Assembly: GCA_018433765.1 (NCBI GenBank)
Contig: JAHDQO010000013.1
Location: 124,001-188,000 of the forward strand
Length of the DNA stretch: 64,000 nucleotides
Direction of reading: 5' to 3'
Source: Tissierellales bacterium
Lineage (GTDB): Bacteria > Bacillota > Clostridia > Tissierellales > Sedimentibacteraceae
The first letter of the stretch is position 1. Each line of letters opens with the position of its first letter. The translations under genes and the position numbers were made by a program. This document shows, piece after piece, positions 25,643 through 35,480 of the stretch. The notes below the pieces were generated by a model. The model was not told where the DNA came from and made no database searches. It saw nothing but the letters and a program-made list of their open reading frames with translations.

Positions 25643-26878
25643 ATGGAATGGTTTTTAATATTGATTTTTATATGTATAATTGTATTAATTTATATATTTA
25701 AAAAAAGTATTTTTGATGTCAATATATTAATAATGGGTCCTTATATATTAATTATTGTTATCAATAATTGGATTGCGACAAACTTTGGATATCAAGAGAT
25801 TTTACCGGAAGTTATTATAATAATAGCTTCTGCGGTCTTGTTTTTTTATTTTGGTACCATAGTAGGTGGGTCACTTATTCAAAAAATAGGAATAAGAAGA
25901 AGAAAATTTAAACAATGTTCTATTCTTAATATGAAAAGAATAGAATATTATGTTGTTTTTGTGTTAGTAATTAGATTTTTTGATTTAGTTTACAAATACA
26001 TAGTTAACGGATTTAATTTTATGATTTCAAATGATTTCGAGGCAATGCAGATGACGGGTATAGTAGCACATTTGTTTCTATCAATCTATCCTTTGTTGGC
26101 TGTTTTATTTTATAAAGGATTAAAGGGAAAAAATAAAACATATATTGTGCTAGTTTGTTTAGGAGTATTGCTTACATTTGCTAGTTTTATTAAATATCAT
26201 ACCATTTCTTTGGTATTAATTATATATTTATATACGTCCATAAAGGATAAAAAATATCTTTTGAAGGGTGCTAGGCTTGTTATGATAGGAATAATAGCTA
26301 TATTCGTTTTGAATTATTTCGTTTCATTTGTATTAAGGAGTTTAGATGTTGACAATAGTTTTTACATATATCACTTGTGGACTTATATTGCTGGGGGAAG
26401 TATAAACTTCAATTGGTTAGTTCAAGGAGGAGTTTCAAATAAATATGATATTATTGATTTATTGATTAAAATATTTATGGCATTTCCTAATATGTTTATA
26501 AATAAAATTACAGGAATTTCGATAATTGGTAATGATGTTGGTATGGGTTTTCAAAATATATGTGCAAGTAATAGTGGAATGTCATTTCTCAGATCAAATG
26601 TTATAAATACTATTGCTCAAGTATATGCAATTAATAATAAATTGTTATTTGTAATTATAATGTATTGTTGGGGATTTATGAGTGAATTTATATTTAATTT
26701 AGGGATGAGACGTAAAGAAGAAAGTTATAAATTGTTTGCTGCTACCTTTATTTCTTTTAATTTATTGTCTTTTTTTGCTAACTATTTTGCATTATCTGTG
26801 CCAATGGAACTATTAATATGGAGTTGTTTTATAACTAGAATATTTAAGGTGAAAAATAAGAGACAATATAAATTGTAA
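25643..26878 (+). CDS. Wzy-like oligosaccharide repeat-unit polymerase
   Basis: A 411-residue polytopic membrane protein with roughly ten to twelve hydrophobic segments, a large loop at about residues 240-300 (SINFNWLVQGGVSNKYD) and little charge elsewhere. It lacks the Wzy_C PHN motif of the ligase family and looks like the EpsG/O-antigen polymerase type. It likely joins lipid-linked repeat units outside the membrane. Supporting context: a glycosyltransferase follows and a Wzx flippase is at 31430. ATG 25643 follows GGTGGGAGT. Codon use is even more AT-rich than in its neighbours, common for imported glycan genes. Confidence 0.75.
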   Translation: MEWFLILIFICIIVLIYIFKKSIFDVNILIMGPYILIIVINNWIATNFGYQEILPEVIIIIASAVLFFYFGTIVGGSLIQKIGIRRRKFKQCSILNMKRIEYYVVFVLVIRFFDLVYKYIVNGFNFMISNDFEAMQMTGIVAHLFLSIYPLLAVLFYKGLKGKNKTYIVLVCLGVLLTFASFIKYHTISLVLIIYLYTSIKDKKYLLKGARLVMIGIIAIFVLNYFVSFVLRSLDVDNSFYIYHLWTYIAGGSINFNWLVQGGVSNKYDIIDLLIKIFMAFPNMFINKITGISIIGNDVGMGFQNICASNSGMSFLRSNVINTIAQVYAINNKLLFVIIMYCWGFMSEFIFNLGMRRKEESYKLFAATFISFNLLSFFANYFALSVPMELLIWSCFITRIFKVKNKRQYKL

Positions 26879-26916
26879 AATAAACAAGCAATATATAGTG
26901 GGAGGATTATTTAGTT

Positions 26917-27960
26917 ATGGCAAAAAATGCTATATGTATGTTGAACTATAATGGACATTATGATACTATACAATGTATAAATTCAATTATAAAACATGAA
27001 AATATAAGTGACCTTACCATGTTATTACTAGACAATGGTTCAAATGATGAGTCGGTAAGAATTTTAGAAAAATATGTAAATGAATTAAAAATTAGTATTG
27101 GATTTAATACAAAGATTTGTAATTTTTCAGAGTTACATAATATAGATTTTCAAAACTATAGAATTGTTTTAATAAAATCATCTGAAAATTATGGTTTTGC
27201 TAAAGGAAATAATTTTTTAATTAAACATGCTATTAGAAATAATTATTCTTATATAACTTTGTTAAATAACGATACTATATTTACAATGCCGAGTATTACC
27301 AAATTATCAAATTTTCTAAATAAAAATGTAGAGTATAGTGTTGCAACTTCAAATATTCTATACTATTCAAATGCAGATAAAGTATGGAATGCAGGTGGAA
27401 AACTAATATTAGGAACTCGAAAATACAATACAAATAAATTTGTGAATAAAAAATTAAAAAAGGGTGAAAATGTTGTTTCAGTAGAATTTATTACTGGTTG
27501 TTTTATGATGGTTTCCAAAAAAATATTTACTAAATATGGGATATTGTCAGATAAATTCTTTTTTGGGGAAGAAGATTATGAGTTTTGTATGAGAATGAAA
27601 GCTAATAAAGTTAAAATGTGTGTTTTATTAGATAATACTATTTTTCATAAAGTAGGAGCAACAATTAATAATGAGAATAGCGGTAATGTGAAATTAAATA
27701 AAAATTTAGTTCATCACCTTAATCGTTATATTGATATGAAATACTTTTATTCTAATCTTAAATGGAAACTATGGAAAAAAGCATCTAATTGCTATATATT
27801 TTTTTACCTCTTACTAAAAAAGAAAAATAAATTTTTTCAAGTTGTTAGATATGTTCAAATTTTAAATATACTATCTTCTAAGTATGATTGTGTAGATAAA
27901 TGTTTATTTGATAAAATTAGAAAGTGTGAAAATATTAATAAGCTTCTTCAAGTAGATTGA
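26917..27960 (+). CDS. Glycosyltransferase family 2 protein (rhamnosyltransferase-like)
   Basis: A 347-residue GT-A enzyme. It begins [19 protein letters not shown], has [12 protein letters not shown] near residue 40, [12 protein letters not shown] near 91, the metal-binding LLNNDTIF near 117, and [11 protein letters not shown] and [13 protein letters not shown] in the acceptor half. This is the layout of the rhamnosyltransferase-like GT2 group. The rmlACBD genes follow directly, so dTDP-L-rhamnose is a reasonable donor (inference). Confidence 0.85.
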   Translation: MAKNAICMLNYNGHYDTIQCINSIIKHENISDLTMLLLDNGSNDESVRILEKYVNELKISIGFNTKICNFSELHNIDFQNYRIVLIKSSENYGFAKGNNFLIKHAIRNNYSYITLLNNDTIFTMPSITKLSNFLNKNVEYSVATSNILYYSNADKVWNAGGKLILGTRKYNTNKFVNKKLKKGENVVSVEFITGCFMMVSKKIFTKYGILSDKFFFGEEDYEFCMRMKANKVKMCVLLDNTIFHKVGATINNENSGNVKLNKNLVHHLNRYIDMKYFYSNLKWKLWKKASNCYIFFYLLLKKKNKFFQVVRYVQILNILSSKYDCVDKCLFDKIRKCENINKLLQVD

Positions 27961-28070
27961 GTAAAGTGATTGTTTACATAACTATTTTAAACAATTATAA
28001 ATGTAGTAAGTTTTATAATTCCGCAACAAAATTGTTTTTAGCTAGATATTTAATTGGAGGCAATTTAATT

Positions 28071-28949
28071 ATGAAAGGTATTATTTTAGCTGGTGGGTCA
28101 GGTACACGGTTATACCCACTAACAATGGTAATAAGCAAGCAAATTTTACCAATATATGATAAACCAATGATATATTATCCATTATCTGTACTTATGTTAG
28201 CAGGTATTAAAGATATACTAATAATATCTACACCTGTTGATCTTCCTAATTTTAAAAAGTTATTAGGTAATGGCAGTCAATTTGGAATTGATTTATCATA
28301 TGCAGAACAACCTTCACCAGGAGGACTTGCTCAAGCATTTATTATTGGTGAAGAATTCATAGGAAAAGATGATTGTACTTTAATACTAGGTGACAATATT
28401 TTCTATGGCAATAATTTTAGTGGTATTTTAAAAAATGCGGTTAACAATAAAGGAAGAGCAACAGTGTTTGGATATTATGTAAATGATCCAAAGAGATTTG
28501 GAATAGTTGAATTTGATAATGATGGGAAAGTATTATCAGTAGAAGAAAAACCCAAAGCTCCTAAATCTAATTATGCTATAACAGGATTATATTTTTATGA
28601 CAATAGAGTTGTAGAATATGCTAAAGTATTAAAGCCAAGTGCGAGAGGAGAACTTGAAATAACAGATTTAAATCGAATTTATCTCGAACAAGGAGACTTG
28701 GATGTAAAACTATTAGGAAGAGGTTTTGCATGGCTGGATACGGGTACAATGGATACTCTTGTAGATGCAGCAGATTTTGTTAGAATGATTGAAAAAAGGC
28801 AAGGTATAAAAATTTCAGCATTAGAAGAAATTGCTTATAATAATAAATGGATTGAAAAAGAAACATTATTAGCTTCAGCAGAGAAATATGGAAAATCACC
28901 ATATGGTCAGCATTTAAGAAAAGTAGCAGAAGGTAGAATTCATTATTAA
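28071..28949 (+). CDS. rmlA: Glucose-1-phosphate thymidylyltransferase
   Basis: A 292-residue protein starting [18 protein letters not shown], the nucleotide-binding motif, then [38 protein letters not shown] and GFAWLDTGT. It makes dTDP-glucose from glucose-1-phosphate and dTTP, the first step to dTDP-rhamnose. ATG 28071 is chosen because GGAGG lies about 10 bases upstream and the protein then has the normal length; the frame is open from 27957 but that extension is not family-like. Confidence 0.95.
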   Translation: MKGIILAGGSGTRLYPLTMVISKQILPIYDKPMIYYPLSVLMLAGIKDILIISTPVDLPNFKKLLGNGSQFGIDLSYAEQPSPGGLAQAFIIGEEFIGKDDCTLILGDNIFYGNNFSGILKNAVNNKGRATVFGYYVNDPKRFGIVEFDNDGKVLSVEEKPKAPKSNYAITGLYFYDNRVVEYAKVLKPSARGELEITDLNRIYLEQGDLDVKLLGRGFAWLDTGTMDTLVDAADFVRMIEKRQGIKISALEEIAYNNKWIEKETLLASAEKYGKSPYGQHLRKVAEGRIHY

Positions 28950-28975
28950 GAGTATGTACTTTGAAATGAGGTGTT

Positions 28976-29530
28976 ATGTTGAATATCATTAAGACAGATA
29001 TTGAAGGTGTTTGTATATTTGAACCAAAAGTATTTGGTGATCATAGAGGATGGTTCATGGAGACATTTTCAGATAAAGTTATAGAAGAAAATGGATTTGA
29101 TATAGAATTTGTACAAGACAATCATTCTTTTTCTGCACAAAAAGAAACACTTAGAGGATTACATTTTCAATTGAATCCTAAAGCTCAAACAAAGCTTGTT
29201 AGATGCACTAAGGGAAAAATATTAGACGTTGCAGTTGATATTAGAAAAGGTTCACCAACATATAAAAAATGGATTGCAGAGGAATTAACAGAAGAGAACA
29301 AAAGACAGCTCCTTATTCCCAAAGGGTTTGCACACGGCTTTTTAACTTTGAGTGATGATGTTGAAGTACAATATAAAGTTGATGAATACTATGCACCAGA
29401 ATGTGATAGAAGTATACGTTATGATGATCCAGAAATAGGGGTTGACTGGGATGTAGAGAACCCTATTATATCTGATAAAGATACAAAGGCGCCATTACTT
29501 AAAGATAGCGACAGCAATTTTAATTATTAA
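28976..29530 (+). CDS. rmlC: dTDP-4-dehydrorhamnose 3,5-epimerase
   Basis: A 184-residue cupin-fold epimerase. Visible motifs: FGDHRGWFMETFS near residue 20, VQDNHSFSAQKETLRGLHFQ (active-site His), KLVRCTKGKILDVAVDIR and the catalytic-region IPKGFAHGFLTL near 117. It epimerises C3 and C5 of dTDP-4-keto-6-deoxyglucose. GAGGTG precedes ATG 28976. Gene order here is A-C-B-D. Confidence 0.95.
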   Translation: MLNIIKTDIEGVCIFEPKVFGDHRGWFMETFSDKVIEENGFDIEFVQDNHSFSAQKETLRGLHFQLNPKAQTKLVRCTKGKILDVAVDIRKGSPTYKKWIAEELTEENKRQLLIPKGFAHGFLTLSDDVEVQYKVDEYYAPECDRSIRYDDPEIGVDWDVENPIISDKDTKAPLLKDSDSNFNY

Positions 29531-29549
29531 TAAAAGTGAGGGAAAACAA

Positions 29550-30569
29550 ATGCATGTGTTAGTAACAGGTGGAGCTGGTTTTATAGGTAGTAATTTCATA
29601 TTTCATATGTTAAATAAATATCCAAATTATAGAATTGTATGTTTAGATTTGTTAACATATGCAGGTAATTTATCTACATTGAAATCTGTGATGAATAAAG
29701 AAAATTTTAGATTTGTTAAAGGTGATATTGCTGATAGAGAATTTATTTTTAATTTATTTAATAAAGAAAAATTTGATGTAGTTGTAAATTTTGCAGCAGA
29801 GTCACATGTGGATAGATCAATTTTAAATCCTGGTCTGTTTTTAAGAACGAATATAATTGGAACTCAAGTACTTTTAGATGTCTGTAAAGAATATAATGTA
29901 GCAAGATTTCATCAAGTATCAACTGATGAGGTGTATGGTGATTTACCACTAGATAGACCCGATTTATTCTTTACTGAAGATACTCCAATTAATACATCTT
30001 CACCATACTCAGCGTCAAAAGCATCAGCAGATTTATTAGTACAAGCATATCATAGGACATTTAAATTGCCTGTTACAATTTCAAGATGTTCTAATAATTA
30101 TGGGCCATATCATTTTCCAGAAAAGCTTATTCCGTTAATCATTTCAAGAGCATTAAATGATGAAGCATTGCCTGTATATGGAACAGGTGAAAATGTTAGG
30201 GATTGGTTGTATGTTGAAGATCATTGTACTGCTATAGACGAAATTATTCATAATGGAAAAATAGGCGAAGTATATAATGTAGGTGGACATAATGAAAAGA
30301 CTAATCTTGAAGTTGTTAAAACTATTTTAAAAGAGCTTGAAAAACCAGAATCACTGATTTCATTTGTTAACGATAGAGTTGGACATGATATGAGATATGC
30401 TATAGATCCAACTAAAATTAAAAATGAATTGAATTGGGAACCAACAACTAAGTTTGATGATGGAATTAAACAAACTGTAAAATGGTATTTAGATAATAAA
30501 TCTTGGTGGGAAAGAATTATAAATGGTGACTACCAAAATTATTATCAAGAAATGTATGGTGATAGGTAA
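29550..30569 (+). CDS. rmlB: dTDP-glucose 4,6-dehydratase
   Basis: A 339-residue extended SDR. NAD motif TGGAGFIGSNF at residues 6-16; NFAAESHVDRSI near 82; the STDEVYGD active-site segment near 130 with the Asp-Glu pair; YSASKASADLL (Tyr/Lys) near 155; NNYGPYHFPEKLIPL. It converts dTDP-glucose to the 4-keto-6-deoxy sugar. Directly follows rmlC with a 19-base gap and precedes rmlD by 11 bases. Confidence 0.95.
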   Translation: MHVLVTGGAGFIGSNFIFHMLNKYPNYRIVCLDLLTYAGNLSTLKSVMNKENFRFVKGDIADREFIFNLFNKEKFDVVVNFAAESHVDRSILNPGLFLRTNIIGTQVLLDVCKEYNVARFHQVSTDEVYGDLPLDRPDLFFTEDTPINTSSPYSASKASADLLVQAYHRTFKLPVTISRCSNNYGPYHFPEKLIPLIISRALNDEALPVYGTGENVRDWLYVEDHCTAIDEIIHNGKIGEVYNVGGHNEKTNLEVVKTILKELEKPESLISFVNDRVGHDMRYAIDPTKIKNELNWEPTTKFDDGIKQTVKWYLDNKSWWERIINGDYQNYYQEMYGDR

Positions 30570-30580
30570 GGTGATATTGT

Positions 30581-31417
30581 ATGAAAGTATTAATTACAGG
30601 TGCAAAGGGACAATTAGGCTATGATGTAGTTAAAAGATTAGAAAAAAGTGACATTAAATGCTTAGGGACAGATAAAGATAATTTTGATATAACAGAAGAA
30701 AAACAGACTAAAGATTTCATAGTTAAATTCAATCCAGATGTTGTGGTTCATTGTGCAGCGTATACAGCAGTAGATAAAGCGGAAGAAGAGAAAGACATAT
30801 GTTATAGAATTAATGTTATAGGTACAAGCCATATTGCACAATCTTGTGAAAAAATTAATGCAAAAATGGTTTATATAAGTACAGACTATGTTTTTGATGG
30901 AGAAGGTGATAAACCTTTTGAAACTACTTGTAAACCAAATCCGATTAACTATTATGGTCGGACCAAATATGAAGGTGAATTAGAAGTTCAGAAGTACTTA
31001 GAAAAATTCTTTATAGTACGTATATCTTGGGTTTTTGGAAGCCATGGAAATAATTTTGTTAAGACAATGCTTCGTCTTGGTAAAGAAAGAAAAAAACTTT
31101 ATGTTGTAGCGGATCAAGTTGGTTCACCTACTTACACATATGATTTAGCTAAATTATTAGTTGAGATGATTCAAACAGATAAGTATGGTATTTACCATGT
31201 AACAAATGATGGATATTGTAGCTGGTATGATTTTGCATGTGAGATTTTTAAGCAAGCTGATATTGATGTGAAGGTCTATCCTATTAAGACTGAGGATTAT
31301 ACTACGAAGGCAAAGAGACCCAAAAATTCAAGACTGCAAAAAGATTCAATATACGATTATTCAAGACTACAGAATTGGGATGCAGCATTAAGTCATTATT
31401 TTAAAAATATGAAATGA
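30581..31417 (+). CDS. rmlD: dTDP-4-dehydrorhamnose reductase
   Basis: A 278-residue SDR with TGAKGQLGYDVVK at residues 6-18, CAAYTAVDKAEE near 62, STDYVFDG near 101 and YYGRTKYEGE (Tyr/Lys) near 126, ending with LRPKN-like RPKNSRL near 247. It reduces the 4-keto group with NAD(P)H to give dTDP-L-rhamnose, completing the four-gene set. Confidence 0.95.
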   Translation: MKVLITGAKGQLGYDVVKRLEKSDIKCLGTDKDNFDITEEKQTKDFIVKFNPDVVVHCAAYTAVDKAEEEKDICYRINVIGTSHIAQSCEKINAKMVYISTDYVFDGEGDKPFETTCKPNPINYYGRTKYEGELEVQKYLEKFFIVRISWVFGSHGNNFVKTMLRLGKERKKLYVVADQVGSPTYTYDLAKLLVEMIQTDKYGIYHVTNDGYCSWYDFACEIFKQADIDVKVYPIKTEDYTTKAKRPKNSRLQKDSIYDYSRLQNWDAALSHYFKNMK

Positions 31418-31429
31418 GATTGATTACAT

Positions 31430-32884
31430 ATGAGTAGATTGTATAAAAAAGCAGGCGGTACTTTTATATTGAAAACATTTGGACTTGGTATTGCCTTTAT
31501 TTTTCAAATTATCTTAGGTCGTATGCTAAACCCTGAATTATATGGTGAATACACAATGTATCTAACATACTCGACAGTATTTTCAATAATATCAATTTTG
31601 GGTATGGATAGAAATCTAATAAAAGAAGTGGCAAAATATGAGGAAGACGAAAGTAAATGCAAAGATTTTTTAAAATTTTCAATCAAAATATCTTTTATAA
31701 TAACAGTTTTAATTGCAGTCATACTGCTTTTGATAAGAAAATATATCTATTTAACAGGATTTGGATATTTATTATTGCTTTCAATGATTATAATAAGGTC
31801 TATTGTTGCATTATTAGATGGATATTTGCAAGGAAAAGGGTTAATTGTACAGGTAACGATTTTAAATTCAGTATTTAACAATATATTAAAAATGATACTA
31901 TTCATTGTATTTGTTGTTTTTATTGATATTGATAGCTTGAATGCAGCTTTGTTCAGTTTTATTATTAGTGAGTCTATAACAATAATTTTAAGATCAAAGC
32001 AAGTTAATAAAATTGTAGTCACTAATAATAATATAAAGCATTTTTTAAATAAAACAGAAAAGACAACATTTCTAAAGTATTCAATAACGGTAGCGTTAAT
32101 TTCAGGAATTGGATTGATGCTCCAAAACATTGATAAAATAATAATATCTGCATACTTAGATTTGAGTAGTGTTGGTATTTATAAGGTTGCACAGAACTAT
32201 GTGAGACTGATTAGTGTATTTGTTACACCTTTCATCGCTTTTTGGCCTGTAATTTCTAAACTTTATAATGAAAACAAAACAGATCAGATAGAAGTAGAAA
32301 TGAAAAAAATTGTTAGGATTGTTACATATCTCGTTATTCCTATGTTTTTTATATTTTTTATTTTAAGTGATGATTTATTGAGAATTTTTGGTGAAGCGTA
32401 TGTAACAAAAGAAGCAAAGTTAGCATTAATTATTTTAGCGTTCTCGTTCCTGATAGACGCAATATCGGGTCCTATAGGTTCGATATTGACAATGACTAAG
32501 TATGCAAGGTATGCACTGTATAATAATATTATTTCGTTGTTGATTAATGTTGTTTTAAACTTGCTTTTAATTGAGAGATATGGAATTGTAGGAGTTGCAA
32601 TTGCTACGGGAATAAGCATAATAGCAAATAATCTGATTTCAATAATTGAAGTGAAATTGTTATTAGGAGTATTTTCGTATGACTTTAAGAATTTGTTTCA
32701 AATACTATATTTAGCTATTTTTAATTTGGTAATAATTAAGATTTTTTTATCTTATTTGAGTTTTGATAGTATTTATTTAAATGTAATTATTAATGGTTTG
32801 GTATTATATTTTTTAAATGCAATTTTGTATTTTATACTAAATTATAAAAAGATTAGACTCCAATATGTTAGGAGGAGATTATAA
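31430..32884 (+). CDS. Wzx-type oligosaccharide flippase
   Basis: A 484-residue MOP/MATE-superfamily protein with about twelve to fourteen hydrophobic segments. It begins LYKKAGGTFILKTFGLGIAF, with GRMLNPELYGEY near residue 30, the usual N-terminal pattern of this family, and a VGIYKVAQNYVRL repeat-like motif near 250. It moves undecaprenyl-linked repeat units across the membrane. A GGAGGAG just before its TAA likely serves the next gene. A second flippase is at 42829. Confidence 0.88.
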   Translation: MSRLYKKAGGTFILKTFGLGIAFIFQIILGRMLNPELYGEYTMYLTYSTVFSIISILGMDRNLIKEVAKYEEDESKCKDFLKFSIKISFIITVLIAVILLLIRKYIYLTGFGYLLLLSMIIIRSIVALLDGYLQGKGLIVQVTILNSVFNNILKMILFIVFVVFIDIDSLNAALFSFIISESITIILRSKQVNKIVVTNNNIKHFLNKTEKTTFLKYSITVALISGIGLMLQNIDKIIISAYLDLSSVGIYKVAQNYVRLISVFVTPFIAFWPVISKLYNENKTDQIEVEMKKIVRIVTYLVIPMFFIFFILSDDLLRIFGEAYVTKEAKLALIILAFSFLIDAISGPIGSILTMTKYARYALYNNIISLLINVVLNLLLIERYGIVGVAIATGISIIANNLISIIEVKLLLGVFSYDFKNLFQILYLAIFNLVIIKIFLSYLSFDSIYLNVIINGLVLYFLNAILYFILNYKKIRLQYVRRRL

Positions 32885-32886
32885 TA

Positions 32887-33621
32887 ATTAAAATAGTACA
32901 AGAGATAAAAGCTACTAAAAATCTATCACTAAAAACATATTTTTTAAGTTCGTTTTTGATATCAAATAGGATATCACCATATGTATCAATGATTTATATT
33001 AAGTTAGGAGTAATCCCGAATATTATAACAATTCATATGATATTAAGTGGAATATTAGGTGCTATTCTATTTTCATTTCCATACTTGTGGTTGAAAATAT
33101 TAGGTGCAGTTATGATACATTTATGGTTTATACTTGATTGCTCTGATGGAGAAGTGGCTAGATATACTAAAAAATATTCTAAATATGGTAAAGAGCTAGA
33201 TTACATGGCTCATTTAATTAACCATCCATTATTTGGAATGTCTTTATTTTTTTCTCTTTTTCAAATGGGTAAATATGATTTTTATCCACTTTTGTTAATA
33301 GTAATAGCGAGTAATTTTTTAGATTATTTAAATAGAAATTTAAACACATTAAACTTAGTAGTGGATATAAAAAAACAAATTAAGAATAAAGGATTTATGC
33401 CAGTTGCTGAAAATTGGACCATGAAGAAAATTATTTTGTTTTTTACAAATATTTTTACAATATACCCAAATTTAATACTATTTGGAGTGATTATTTATTT
33501 TATAGATTATTTTGTTGGTACAAATATTTTATTCTCTTATTTAATCCTGAATGTTGCTTTAACTGCAATATTTTCAATTAGAAGTTTATTTAAGTTCACA
33601 AAGAAATTTTATAACTCATAA
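32887..33621 (+). CDS. CDP-alcohol phosphotransferase family membrane protein
   Basis: It carries D-C-S-D-G-x2-A-R-x8-G-x3-D-x3-H, the CDP-alcohol phosphotransferase motif with the last Asp replaced by His. About five membrane segments surround it. It would move a phospho-alcohol group from a CDP-alcohol to a lipid or glycan. The first ordinary start is TTG 32956, with no ribosome site. The frame is open further upstream and reads a family-like N-terminus (K-I-V-Q-E-I-K-A-T-K-N-L-S-L-K), and GGAGGAG at 32871 points to ATT 32887 or ATA 32884. I use 32887, but the start is uncertain. The next gene fuses a cytidylyltransferase to a CobD-like enzyme, which could supply its CDP-linked substrate. 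Confidence 0.8.
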   Translation: MKIVQEIKATKNLSLKTYFLSSFLISNRISPYVSMIYIKLGVIPNIITIHMILSGILGAILFSFPYLWLKILGAVMIHLWFILDCSDGEVARYTKKYSKYGKELDYMAHLINHPLFGMSLFFSLFQMGKYDFYPLLLIVIASNFLDYLNRNLNTLNLVVDIKKQIKNKGFMPVAENWTMKKIILFFTNIFTIYPNLILFGVIIYFIDYFVGTNILFSYLILNVALTAIFSIRSLFKFTKKFYNS

Positions 33622-33630
33622 GGTGAAAGG

Positions 33631-35454
33631 ATGATGAAAATGCAAGCAATTATTTTAGCGGCAGGTATGGGGAAAAGACTGAAGGAATTGACCAATGACA
33701 ATACGAAATGTATGGTAAAAGTAAACGGAGTTACAATGATTGAGCGTATGCTCAGACAATTAGATGAGTTGGAACTATCTAGTATTGTAATTGTAGTTGG
33801 TTATAAAAGAAAAGAGTTGATTGACTATATATCAACATTAAACGTTAAGACTCCAGTTGTTTATGTTAATAATGAAATCTATGACAAGACTAATAATATA
33901 TACTCTTTGTACTTAGCACGTAACTATTTATTAAAAGAAGACACTTTGTTATTAGAATCTGATTTGATATTTGAAGATGAGGTATTACATAGGATTGTTA
34001 AAGATCCTTATTCAAGTCTTGCCTTAGTTGCAAAATACGAAAGTTGGATGGATGGAACTGTAGTAACGATAGATGAAGATAATAATATTAGAAGTTTCCT
34101 TGGGAAGAAACAATTTAAATTTGAAGATATTAAAAACTACTATAAAACAGTAAATATTTATAAGTTTAGTCGTGAATTTTCAAATAGTCATTATGTTCCT
34201 TTCTTGGAAGCATACAGCAAAGCACTTGGTAATAATGAATATTATGAGCAAGTTCTCAAAGTGATTACTTTACTGGAGAAACCTGAAATAAAAGCATCAG
34301 TACTAGAGAGTGAACAGTGGTATGAAATTGATGACATCCAAGATTTGGACATAGCAGAATCAATTTTCACTACTTCGGTAGATGATAAACTAAAGAGATT
34401 TCAAAATCGATATGGTGGCTATTGGAGATATCCGAATTTGATTGACTTTTGTTATCTTGTTAATCCTTTTTATCCATCACAGAAGCTTTTAGATGAGATT
34501 AAAGCTAATTTTGAAAGGTTGATTACCGAGTATCCATCTGGTATGGGTGTGAATAGTCTATTAGTGGCTAAATACTTTGGATTAAAACAGGATCACATAG
34601 TTGTAGGTAATGGGGCTGCAGAGCTTATTAAATCATTGGTGGAGAATTTTGAAGGCAAAGTTGGTCTAGTATTGCCTACTTTTGAAGAATATCCAAATAG
34701 ATACTCTAAAGATGATACGATAATATTTACACTGCAGAATGATAATTTTAAATATGACGAAGAAGATCTAATTAAATACTTTTCAGATAAGAATATCTCA
34801 ACTATGTTGATTATTAATCCGGATAATCCTTCTGGGAATTATATTAAAAAATCTGGTGTATTAAAATTGGCTAAATGGGCTGATACAAAATCAATAAAAC
34901 TTGTCATAGATGAATCGTTTGTTGATTTTGTAGATATAGAAGAAGATACAAGTCTTCTGAGCGATGAGATAATCAATGAATATGGTAATTTAATTGTTGT
35001 TAAGAGCATCTCAAAATCGTATGGTGTTCCTGGCTTGAGATTAGGTGTTTTAGCTTCAAAAAACAAAGAACTAGTTGATTTTATTAAAAAAGATGTAGCT
35101 ATTTGGAACATTAATTCATTCGCTGAATTCTATTTGCAGATATTTGAAAAGTATAAAAATGATTATAAACTTGCAATAAATGATTTCTATACTGTTAGAA
35201 AAAATTATTCAGAGAAACTTTCATCTATTAATAATCTTAGAGTTATACCATCACAAGCAAACTATATTCTTTGTGAGGTACTTAATGGATATAAAGCTAC
35301 TGAATTGACAAAGATATTGCTAGATCGTTATAATTTGCTAATCAAAGATTTATCAACTAAAAAAGGATTTGAAGGAGAGTTTATTAGAGTTGCAGTAAAG
35401 AGACCTAAAGAAAATGATAAGCTTGTTGAGGCTATAACGCAAGTTTTAAACTAG
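33631..35454 (+). CDS. Fused nucleotidyltransferase and CobD/HisC-like PLP enzyme
   Basis: A 607-residue two-domain protein. Residues 5-240: a sugar-phosphate/phosphocholine-type nucleotidyltransferase (AIILAAGMGKRLKELT, CMVKVNGV, metal-binding LLLESDLIFED near 112). Residues 255-607: a fold-type I PLP enzyme (VVGNGAAELIK, INPDNPSGN, DESFVDF near 427, PLP Lys462 in SISKSYG, then VPGLRLGVL). The PGLRLG and D-E-x-F-x-D-F patterns resemble CobD, L-threonine-phosphate decarboxylase, more than HisC. A likely reading: phosphoserine or phosphothreonine is decarboxylated to a phospho-amino-alcohol, then coupled to CMP for the CDP-alcohol transferase upstream. It could instead be an aminotransferase. 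Confidence 0.82.
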   Translation: MMKMQAIILAAGMGKRLKELTNDNTKCMVKVNGVTMIERMLRQLDELELSSIVIVVGYKRKELIDYISTLNVKTPVVYVNNEIYDKTNNIYSLYLARNYLLKEDTLLLESDLIFEDEVLHRIVKDPYSSLALVAKYESWMDGTVVTIDEDNNIRSFLGKKQFKFEDIKNYYKTVNIYKFSREFSNSHYVPFLEAYSKALGNNEYYEQVLKVITLLEKPEIKASVLESEQWYEIDDIQDLDIAESIFTTSVDDKLKRFQNRYGGYWRYPNLIDFCYLVNPFYPSQKLLDEIKANFERLITEYPSGMGVNSLLVAKYFGLKQDHIVVGNGAAELIKSLVENFEGKVGLVLPTFEEYPNRYSKDDTIIFTLQNDNFKYDEEDLIKYFSDKNISTMLIINPDNPSGNYIKKSGVLKLAKWADTKSIKLVIDESFVDFVDIEEDTSLLSDEIINEYGNLIVVKSISKSYGVPGLRLGVLASKNKELVDFIKKDVAIWNINSFAEFYLQIFEKYKNDYKLAINDFYTVRKNYSEKLSSINNLRVIPSQANYILCEVLNGYKATELTKILLDRYNLLIKDLSTKKGFEGEFIRVAVKRPKENDKLVEAITQVLN

Positions 35455-35480
35455 AATGGTATGTAAGGAGATGAAGGAAT

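Noticed and set aside
27957-28070. N-terminal extension of the thymidylyltransferase
   Set aside because: Normal family length and a GGAGG site support the start at 28071.
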